This document shows positions 9,991-19,700 of a stretch of DNA of 27,653 nucleotides, in pieces. Under the pieces are notes generated by a model, which did no database searches, was not told the origin of the DNA, and saw only the letters and a program-made list of their open reading frames with translations. This stretch comes from Cytidiella melzeri (lineage: Eukaryota > Basidiomycota > Agaricomycetes > Polyporales > Irpicaceae). Each line of letters begins with the position of its first letter. Positions within the stretch are counted from its first letter, which is position 1. The stretch covers positions 1-27,653 of the forward strand of contig JABYQR010000487.1 in NCBI GenBank assembly GCA_022592445.1. The letters are read 5' to 3'. Both the position numbers and the translations under genes were made by a program.

Positions 9991-12900
9991 CTACTTGATA
10001 TTTGCAAATGCGGCGGTAGCAGCATCCGTGGCCATCTCCTCATCAGCACGCTCTTGGATCTGCTCAGGAGCCTGAGCACCACCCACAGGCACGGCCTCCG
10101 CAGTGGTCGGCAATACTGGAGCCATCGAGCCAGAACTCGACGCTCGCTGTTTACCAGGGGCCACAGAGCCTTGACGCGACGATGGGGCCACAGACTTTGG
10201 TCGAGAGGCAGCTCCAGTAACAGTGGGAACAGAGGGAGCACGCGACGCAGGTTGCGCACTGGCTCGCCCCCCCTCTCCGCCCACAAGCCCAGACGATGAC
10301 GGAGTAGGCCTCTTCGGCGCGGTTATTGTTGTCGAGCGGTTGCGGCTACTAGACGCACCAGGTGTCGCAAGCTCAACCTGCGCATTCACCTTCGCTCCTA
10401 GCAACGACAGCCGCGTCGCCTCCTCGATGTCCCGCAGCTCCTGCTCGTCGGCGTTGATGACCTCCTCCACAGCGTTCGCGGTCTCTGGGTCAAGGTCCAT
10501 AGGCTCTATCGCCCCCTGCTCCTGCGAAGCCTCATCCAGAAGATGTCCCATCTCCAAACGCTCAGCGAGCGTGTCGTACTCCGACTCTGAGCCGCTTCCC
10601 TTGTCCTCCTTCCCAACAGCCGCCTCTGACTCGTCCGACGACGTCAACGTCAACTGCAATCGCTTCACAACTCGCGCCTCCTCCACGTTGCTCACCTGCC
10701 CGTCGTCCGTCGTCGTCGATGGCTCCCCACTCTCACTCTGCGAATGCGTCTGCTTCCTCTGTCGTCTCGGAGTCTTCTTGTTCGAGCTGAGAGATTTCGC
10801 TCGAGGGGGTGTCTTGACAGGGGAGGGCTGCTTCGCAGGGGGAGGGACAGGTCTTGGTCGCGGCTTCGGACGCTGCACAGGCTGCGCAGGCGGGGCAGGC
10901 TCGGAAGGCTGTGGCGCCTCAGCCTCCCCTCGCTCTCCGGCCGCAGAAGACGGCTGGCGCACGGGTGACGGCTGCCTACGGTTCGTCGCACCGCGCGGTG
11001 TCTTTGTCACTGCAGAACCAGACGGCTCGGCCGCCTTGCCTTGGGGCTCAAACGACGGGCGCTTCTTTTTCTGTCGCAGTCGCATTCAGTATCGCTCACA
11101 CACCACTGCTCCGCTCAATTACAGACAGCTCACCTTTCCCTGCGCGCGAGAGACTGCCACACCTGCCTCCGGAAGCTCATCACGATGCTCAAGCACGAAC
11201 TGACGGTACTCGAGCAGCAGGTCCGCAAACGACACCTCGCCAATCGTCGGCACAACCTCCATGACCGGACGCATCTGCAGCGCAGGTGGGGCCACCACAG
11301 ATCCCACACCAGGGTCGTTCACTGTGGGCGAGAAACTCTCGTTCGCGTGGCTAGGCCGCTCACGAAGGAGTTCCGTCTGTGCGTGGGTTGGCAGGTCTTG
11401 GAGGGCCTGGTGCTCGCTCCACCAGATGTTGCGCTCCATGTTGAAGTGCAACGCCTCAAGGGAAGCGTGAAAGAAGTGAGCTTAACACATAGCACAGTAG
11501 ACGGAACGCACTCACCCTGTGCAACACCTGAAGCGCGAACGCGACCTCGTGCGAGATGGCTGTGTTCCCCTCTCCTTTCTCCACGAGGTGTCCGTCTGCC
11601 GAGCCAGCGGAGGCGGCGGCGAGGTTTTGGATACGATTGAGGGAATCCTCAATGTTCTTTTGTGTGTCGCGACGGTAGTTGACGACATCCCGACGCAAGA
11701 TCGCGATCTGCGTGCTGGCCTTGAACACCGTCACTTGCTCCGCCGCAGGCTTGAGGCCATCGACCCACGGAAACGACTTCACGTCCTTCTGGAGGTAGTC
11801 GACGAGGTAGACGTTGAGCCGATTGCGCACCCTCGACCCCTCCTTCGACTCGATCAGCTGCGGCCGGTACGCCGCGATCACCTTCTCCTCGAGCAACGCG
11901 TATGCCATCCATTGACTCGCGATACTCGCCATACTGTTGCTCTTGTATGAGTGCCAGTCTACGGGGTTCCGCGCGATGAGGTTCAAGATCACTGTGTCCT
12001 TGGTCGCGACGGGGTGAGTGCGCCCTTTCTTCGCCGCGCTCAGCATCGTGGTGATGTCCTTCACAACTGCTCCCAGCCAGAACACGGTGGTGGGGAATGG
12101 CTGATCGAACCTGCTGAAGATCGGCACGAAGCGCGCGATGTCGAAGGGCGTCTTGGGAACAGGAGGCGGCTTCTCTTCAGCTGTCTCAGCCTCTTGCTGC
12201 GCGCGTTTCCACCCTTCGACGGTGCCACCGTGATCACCCTTGGCGTTTCCTCGTGCCGTACTCCTTGTCGTCCGCCTCGTTGACGTCTGCGCCTGCGTCG
12301 TCAATGAAGTCGTCTGCTGTGTTCGGACGCTTCTTCATCGTTGTTGTCCAGACCCTGGGGTTCACTGTGTCCGGATCGCCCTTGACGAAGGCCGAGTTGA
12401 TGACGTTTCCATTGACGCAGCGCTGGATGTCGCCGTTCTTGAGGAGGCGTTGTGGCGGCCTGTGGCGGCACCCAGGACCGACGCTCGTCTGGAGCATGTC
12501 CAGGATCTCCGGTAATGACCAGATCGCGGTGAACAACGCGTCCTGGGCATCCTGACCTTGGATCTTGCGATGCGCGACCCACTCAGCGACAACGATTGGA
12601 ACATCGCCTGCGTGAGATCCTTGCCGCCGTGTCCGCGAGCGTTGTTGCTCGAGTAGAGCATGAGCGGAGCGAACCACAGAGCGAGCTGCATGAAGGTATG
12701 TCAGTGTGGCCCTTCTTGCACAATGGTCAATAGAGCAGCAACTCCGATAGTGCAAGTGTGCACTATCGGAGACGTGACATGAACGTGCTCCGATAGTGCG
12801 TATCGCCACTATCGGAGACATGACACTGCCTCCGATAGTGCACACTCACACTATCGGAGACATGACATGAACGTGCTCCGATAGTGCGTATCGCCACTAT

Positions 12901-15797
12901 CGGAGACATGACACGGACTCCGATAGTGGCATCCCGCACTATCGGAGACAGTCCTTGGACCGTGTCCGATAGTGTCAGCGTACACTATCGGAGCGCGTCC
13001 ATGTCACGTCTCCGATAGTGCACGCTGGCACTATCGGGCATCCTCCCACACTCCGTTGTGCGGCCGTCCAGCGCTTATGTGTCCGTTAACGAGTTAATCC
13101 ACTATCGGACACCACGCATGGCCTGCGCGGGCAAAGGCTGCCCACCGATAGTGCATCCTCTCGTTATCGGACACACTTGCACCGTCCTCCGATAACACAA
13201 CACGTCACTATCGGGCCTCAGACAAAACGCTGCTCACCTCCTCAATCCCTTCCTGGCTGTCCAGAAGGCGCCTGTACGCCTGCTCCAGCGGGGTCTTCGT
13301 CGCCAGCGGCCACGGCGTGTAGCTCTCCGTGCGTTGCCCAAGCAGAACTAACGCTCGCCACGCATACGAGTCGTACTGCGCCTTCCGCTCAACCTCGTCC
13401 TTCGGCAGCTCCTTCCCATCGTTCGACAACGTCGCAGCCACATTCATCGCGTACTCCTTCAGCTGGTGGTCGTACTTGTTGCCCCCGTCGTACCAGCATA
13501 GATGTAGTGGCCCGGGTCGATCAGGTTCACGTACGCCTCGTCAAAGTATTCCATCCTCGTGGTCGTAAGCACATCCCGGTCAGGCACACCAGTCGCATCG
13601 TGACACAGCTCAACCAGCTCAGACAACGTCGCCCGCGACGCAACCATCTCCGCAAGGTCCTCAACCATCTTCGCCTCCTCCAACTCGTGCGCTCGCTTCA
13701 GATCGCTCCATCGCGCCCCATCATGCCTGCGCTTGTAGCTCCCAGTAAACGACCTGATCTTCACCCGGTCGTTGTTCGTCAGCGCCTGCAACTTCTCAAA
13801 GTCCGTCACAACAGCAAGCTCCTCCAGCTGCCCAGCCGTCATCGCCTCGCGAAGCCTCTGCAGCTTCGCCGCGGAGGAACACAGGCCCATCGTCGCTTTC
13901 TCCTCCCTCTGCACAACACCCAGCACCGCTTTGTACGTCCACGAAGACGTAATCGGCCGCAGAATCAGCTCCTGCACCGCAAACATCTTCTGCGCAGCTC
14001 GCCAGTACAACTGTTCAAATCATTAGCGCGTCACACCACATTCACAACTTCCTCACTCACCTCCCCCGGCGTCCTCTCGATGTTCCTCGCCATCCATCTC
14101 GTCGACGTAACAGTCAACGCAGGGTAATACTCACGGTACGCAAGGTACGTGAGCAGATAATCCCGCGTCACGGTGTGCTGAACCAACTGCACAGTACCAC
14201 CCTTCGGCTGCGTCTTCTGAATTTCCACCATTCGCCCCTTCCACGTCGCCTCAAGCTCGCGTCTGCTCTCCTTCTCGGCCGCATCCTCTCTCACCTTCTC
14301 CGCACGCACGTCCTCCAGCTCCTGCTTCAGTCGCGCAATCCGTCGCCCAAGTCGCCCCTTGAACTGCAACGCAAGTTGCACCCGCAGTTGCCCAAGGTCC
14401 TGCTCAGCAATATCCGTCTCCATCGGCTCCTCGCCCGCAAGATCCTCCGCCGTAAACGCAACGTCCGGTATCTTCTCGTACTGCGGCACTCCATCCACTT
14501 CCTCAACCTCCTCGTACTTCAGCACCTCCCTCAGCGCATCCTTCACCCGTGAGTTCCGCCTCTTCAATCCCTCCAACCGCTGCTTGATCACGTCGTACAT
14601 GTCCCGCTTCTTCTTGTAGCCCCGGCAAATCGTCATCAACGCCTCCTCAGGCGTCTCCCTCAAACGTACGTCGTGCTTGTTCGCAGCAAGTGCTCTTCGT
14701 GTTTCATCCGTCAGGTCCTCTGGAAAATCGCACGTAAACACAAATCAGCCCGGTACCTTCAAACACACAACATGAGGACCTCACCTTCAGCATACACCCC
14801 AACCAACCACTTCCCTTGTACTTCTGGAACGTACGCACACGTCGCACATTCTCCTCCTCAGCCGCGATCAACGCCTCATGCTCCTGCACCTGCTTCTCCC
14901 ACTCCTCCCCCTGCAACTCGAATTGCTCAGCACTCGCCCCCGACATCACGCTCCGCAGCTCCTCCACAATCGCCTGAATCTCAGCAATCTTCTGCGTACT
15001 TTTCTTCACCGACTCCTGGTCAATCGAGTCCTGGATCGCTCGAACAGCGGCATGTCGATGCTGCCCTCCAAGCGCTTCCAAACGCTTCGGCACCGTCTTC
15101 AGGCACCCAACAAGCGGCGGGTACTCGTCCACATTCGTCGTGAACACCTTCACAAGCTGCCCCTTCCCCTCCCCACCCTGTCCCCCTTCCCCGCCCTCCA
15201 TCACGTCCGCGTCCTCGCTCTCCTCGCTCTCCAAAAAATCCTGCGACGCCTTCGGCTGCGGAGGAGTCGCCACCGCCTCCTTCAACATCGTTTTCGACAG
15301 CATCACCGGAATGAACGTCTGCCGGTCAAAACGGCGCAGCCCGTCCTTCCACATGCTGTCCTTCAGCTCCTCCACCGCCCGCTTGTTGATCGGCCTGTTG
15401 TTCTCGATCCCAAAAGACAGCGCCGGAGACCCAAGGATATCAAGCCATGCGAACCCCAGGAACGCTCCGTCGATGCTGCGCTGCAGCTTTTGCGTCGCCC
15501 CGATCGCGACGTGAACGTCCTCCGCGCCAATCGTCTCAATCCTCTGCTCCGCCTCCACGTACTTACGCTGGTCGCCTCCTGCGCGGCCAACGCCTCCTCC
15601 TGTATAGACAGTACATAGTCAGCTTCGTTGTCAATACATACGTCAACACCATGTACCTTTTGTCTCTCCCTCTCCTCCTTCTTGTACTTTCGGTTATCCG
15701 CCGCCTGCTTCTTTCTCGCCTTCAGGAGCGCCTTCTCCTTCTCCGATTGCTCCGTCGCCTTGCTCTTCTCACTTACCTTGCTTGCTTTTGGTGCCAT
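9991..15797 (-). CDS. Gene A: ParB/sulfiredoxin-like N-terminal domain, orphan protein
   Basis: Likely exons on the minus strand: 15797-15657, 15599-14785, 14717-14061, 14010-13238, 12685-11516, 11454-11134 and 11070-9991, about 1650 aa. The N-terminus (residues 1-75) is a Lys/Glu coiled coil. Next is a ParB-like region: NNRPINKRAVEELKDSM...GL followed, after an acidic insert, by GGQHRHAAVRAI near 15040-15069, matching the ParB/Srx-fold GxxRxxA signature. In known families this fold binds or cuts nucleotides or DNA. Coiled-coil and helical segments follow, then an FPWVDGL block, then a 360-residue Ser/Pro/Ala-rich disordered tail with KKKRP and RRQRK basic patches. Reading by eye, frame is lost by one base near 15570, 13490 and 12612 and regained near 12250-12290. 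Tiny or non-canonical introns could explain some of these; otherwise the gene is decaying or the assembly is wrong. Function unknown. Confidence 0.6.
12743..13216. repeat. Palindrome array inside gene A intron
   Basis: About ten copies. TCCGATAGTG starts at 12743, 12789, 12831, 12877, 12919, 12965 and 13011, with spacings of 42 or 46 bp. Three looser copies follow near 13082, 13143 and 13188. The loops vary while the arms stay paired, for example TCCGATAGTGT with ACACTATCGGA. The array fills the 552 nt intron 12686-13237 (GTGAGC...TGCAG). Confidence 0.85.
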
Positions 15798-15955
15798 TGC
15801 GAGTTGTGTAAGAGTGCGTTAAGTAGACTGTGGTGGTCGTGGTTGAGAAGATTGTAATCCGATTCCATCGCAACAGTCCGCTCGCAAATCAAACTCAGAC
15901 TGATTGCCGCTCCGGCAATCTCACGTGAGGGTTTCACAGGGGACGACCCTCCACA

Positions 15956-16262
15956 TCCGATAGCGTCACATTGCGTTATCGGGGGAGGGGTTATGCTGGG
16001 CTACAGCTACACAGTCCGATAACAGCCTGTTGCGTTATCGGAGTATGCAGTAGCATAGTCCGATAACAGCTTCTTGCGTTATCGGAGCATGCATTAGCAT
16101 AGTCCGATAACAGCTTCTTGTGTTATCGGAGTATGCAGTAGCATAGTCCGATAACAGCCTGTGCGTTATCGGAGTATGCAGTAGCATAGTCCGATAACAG
16201 CCTGTTGCGTTATCGGAGCATGCTACTGCATAGTCCGATAACAGCCTGTTGCGTTATCGGAC
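15956..16262. repeat. 44 bp palindrome array upstream of gene A
   Basis: One copy at 15956 is followed by a regular array at 16015, 16059, 16103, 16147, 16190 and 16234 (44 bp step, with one single-base deletion). Units read CCGATAAC...GTTATCGG. The spacer GTATGCAGTAGCATAG is itself a small palindrome (TATGC/GCATA). In the last spacer its loop is reversed (TACT for AGTA). The array ends at 16262, the last member of the family in the window. It lies 160-460 bp upstream of the start of gene A. Confidence 0.88.
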
Positions 16263-16774
16263 TGTACAACCTCGCTGCACACAGCAATAGTTGCAAACCG
16301 GGCCATATTTTGAAAAGTTTTTTTTGCCTGATGGATAAGGCGGTGCCTTCACGATGAGACTCAATAGCGGTCTAAGCAGTGCACACGCTCGTATCACCGC
16401 CACACCAATATTTATCTTAAGCAGAATTGGCTGTGATCGGTATATTGTATATTGTACTTCTGCACATTACCTTGTCAGCCTTACGCTGCTTCAAGTTGTT
16501 CGTGAGCATTTTGCCAGGTCGAGTGTCTATTGACTGCAATGACTGCTGGCTTGCGATGTTGTGTATAACTCTCCCGCTCCAGGTGCGCAAACAGCTGTGC
16601 AGCTGCCAGGCACCAACTGTTTGCAGGCCCGTAACCATGTGGGTCCCAAGCTCCGAAACAAACCCCTATTTTCACCCCAAACTGTTATCAAAGTGATGGT
16701 CCAGACTTTAGCTTGTGATGGCAACATTGTGATGCACTCGGCCAGACATATTGTGAGGATAAAGTGAGACAAAA
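16263..16774. other. Non-coding gap between palindrome array and gene D
   Basis: Short overlapping ORFs here have no protein-like composition. The region is AT-richer than its neighbours (T8 run near 16318) and probably contains the 3' end and terminator of the minus-strand gene ending at 16775. No repeats of the palindrome family occur in it. Confidence 0.4.
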
Positions 16775-19700
16775 TTAGGCTATGGACGGATAACACTTCT
16801 TGCGAGCCACACGATTAATTTTACACAAACTGTGCTCAGCATTAATCGTATTCCACCCAATGCTCTCAGCGTCATTGCCCAGTTGAAGGTGCACGTCCTC
16901 AAAGAATTTACGGAAGGCCTTGAGGACAATTGGCAAGGGGGGAGGGGGGGGTCGACGTTCAGATGTAGGATCTAAGTACTGCAGACGACGAAGACCATCG
17001 ATTGCGCCTGTGTTAAGGGTGTGGATAACGCTGCCCATTTCCTCCACCGTAGGCCTATGAACTGCACTGGCACCGCAGAGATCGGCAAGCAGCAAATACT
17101 TGGTCAGCTTGCCAAAACCCGGGAGACCTTTGAGCTTTAGCAGCCAGCTCCATGTTGGACCAAATGCAACAGCATCACGGTGTTCCCAGTTGCACTTCTG
17201 AGCAACATCCCAGATTTTTGCTTTGTTCGCCAATACACGCTGCTTGAGAGGACGCCGACTGAATGCTTGTTTGTTGCAGAAGAAAGAATCGTCGTTAGTT
17301 TTGTAGTGAGTGCGCATGCGCGCCAGCCACGTATCAAAGGCTTCCAGATCCGCAAATTCCACCTGTAAGCAGGGATTGTTGCGGTCGGTCAGAGGAACCG
17401 TGTTAAAGGTCACAAGACGGACCAACATCATCGAGAAGAGACCCGATGTTGTTCTGGCAACTGATGGATGTATTCCCCGAAGGACCGCGCGGCGAGTGGG
17501 TGCGTCATCACGAAGCGGCATGAAAAAGTCCAGGTTGCTGAGCATGACCTGCTGGACTGGTGAAGCCCCCTCCACGACATCATTATTGTGTGCGTTGCGC
17601 AGAGCATAAGCATTGCGAAGGAAGTCGACCATGTGCATAGCTCCTTCACCAGCAGGCAGTGGCTGGGGTGTGGGCGCATTGAGATTGGTTTTGGCGGTCG
17701 ACGGATTCAGCAGGTCCAACCGTGCTTGCCGGTGTGCGGTTCGTTTAGCGGGATGGTGAACAAAGTCGCATGCAGCTTGGACGAGGAGTTCGTACTGATT
17801 GGGAAGGTGGTAGAGAAGGCGGAAGACCTGTGATGTGCGTGTTGCAAGAACTGAGCGAGATAGCGCGTCGGCAAAATTCGACATGGAACCTGGCACGTAA
17901 GCAACTTTTGCCACTTTACCAGCTTTACGCACGGGTCGGATTTTGTCATTGAACAGCCAGAACGGCATTTTCTCGTAGATGACCCAGGTGCTCTCCAGCA
18001 TGCACATTCCCCACCCGACATGGCGGACCAGCAGGCTCATGAAGTCGCAGCGGGCATCGGTATGAAAGGTGCGAGGAACGCCAAACCAGGAGCGTAAAAT
18101 ATTAACGACCGTGTCCACCGTATGAGTGCAGAGATCAGTGCCCGTCAGAAGTCTACGGGGAAACTCCATGACAAAGACCTGCGGCTCGAGCTGGGGGAAG
18201 AAGCTGCGTGATGGTATTTCCACCGGTTTTTGTACACCCCCTCCTGCGGACATGAACCGGTCAAGGACGTGCTGGCAAAGGCGGGGAAGGGGTTGAGACT
18301 CAACCACAGGCGGCTGAGTAGCGTGATGAGCATTGACCTGCGGCTCTGTTAGCGCTCCGTGAAGGCAGAGGACCGTCACATTGATACGTTGTTTACAGGC
18401 ACCAACAATATGCATCCACAGGATGGTTTCCGAGACCATGATGCGTGATTGGCACGCGGTCAACCATACGCGAGTGTGATTGGTGAATGCTCGGAGCTGG
18501 GTAAGGTGTTCCGCGAATTTCTGGGTACGATCAATGACCGAGTCGTCGATGCTGGATTCGGATAGTACAGCGGGCACCGAGTTGACTATCGCGTCCATTT
18601 GGTTGATGACGTCGACGAGAGTCTCCTTTGAAGCACCCTGCATGTCAGCTCGCGCCTGAATGACCGCGTCGTTTGCAGCATGAACGCTGGATACCGTCAC
18701 ACATTGGAACCACTTTTGACCTAAACAATTGATGTTAGAGAGAAAGTATGAATGTAGCGTGACATGCTTACGGCTTAGCTCACGTCCGTCAGCATTGTTG
18801 GAAACACCACGGTGGCCGCAAAGGATTTCATCCAGCCCTCCGTCGTCATCATCGCTGTCGCCATCATCATCGCTCTCACCATCATCCTCGTCATCAACTT
18901 CGTTGTTGTTGGCTAGGTCCTGATTGCTTCGAGTATTGTTGAGGTACTGGTTGTCCATGTAGTCGGGGTCATCAGGGTTATCGTCCTCAGTGTCAGAGAC
19001 ATCCTGTAGACTTTCTTCCTCATCGTCAACATTGTTATGGAAGTGCGCGGTGCGTTGAGTGGCACGGCGGCGCTCAGGTGTGCCACGCTTATGCAACCTA
19101 CCGGCGACTGGGTTTGCAACAACACGGCCAAGGGCTTGGTCCAATGCGGCAATATCCAGCGGTTGTGCGGAAGACCACGATGGAGAGCCAAACATAGATC
19201 TGCTCATCACAACATGTAAGATGTGATTATAAGCCGGAGGTGATAGGACAAGTATGAGCTTACAGTGGGTTAACATCGGTTTCGTCAACTTGCATGGCAT
19301 CCTGCACGGCGTCCGGGCTGTCAACATACATGGCGTTGATAGGGGCAGTTTGGGAAGGCTCATATGCGTGGAGTGCGGGAGACAGACGTGAGAAGGGTGT
19401 TAAAGCACCGTCAATTGGATGATCTGTTGAGCTGTGTTGACGGTGAGTACACATTCACTGGGCAATTGATGACATACACAAACGAGTAACCATCTGGGGC
19501 GGGAGAACGTACAACCGGCCGAAGCTTGCGGCGTCTGGCAGGCTGCTTTACACACCTCTTGGGCTGGGCAGGCTTCGGTGCAGAGGTGTTCAGACGTTGT
19601 GCAGCGTTCAAGCAGTTTGGGGTGTGCATAGACATGCCCCACGACTGCGACAGCTGACTGGTCTGAACTTGCTTGCGTAATTGCGTTTTTGTTGCAGCTG

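Noticed and set aside
10223..11203. 326-codon plus-strand open frame
   Set aside because: It is antisense to the Ser/Pro-rich last exon of gene A; codon bias of the low-complexity tail keeps the opposite strand open.
13177..15618. Long plus-strand open frames (for example 13177-14127 and 14878-15618)
   Set aside because: They are Arg/Leu/His-rich shadows of gene A exons, which have better composition and splice sites on the other strand.
4458..15797. Genes A and B as one giant gene
   Set aside because: Gene A ends at a stop at 9991 after a disordered tail, and gene B has its own ATG, first intron and pyrimidine-rich leader; no in-phase junction across 9626-9990 was found.
15956..16262. CRISPR-like array (regular 44 bp repeats)
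   Set aside because: The spacers are repeated rather than unique, the setting is eukaryotic with spliced genes, and no cas genes are present.
16417..16796. Small genes downstream of gene D
   Set aside because: Overlapping short frames on both strands, with no protein-like composition or splice support.
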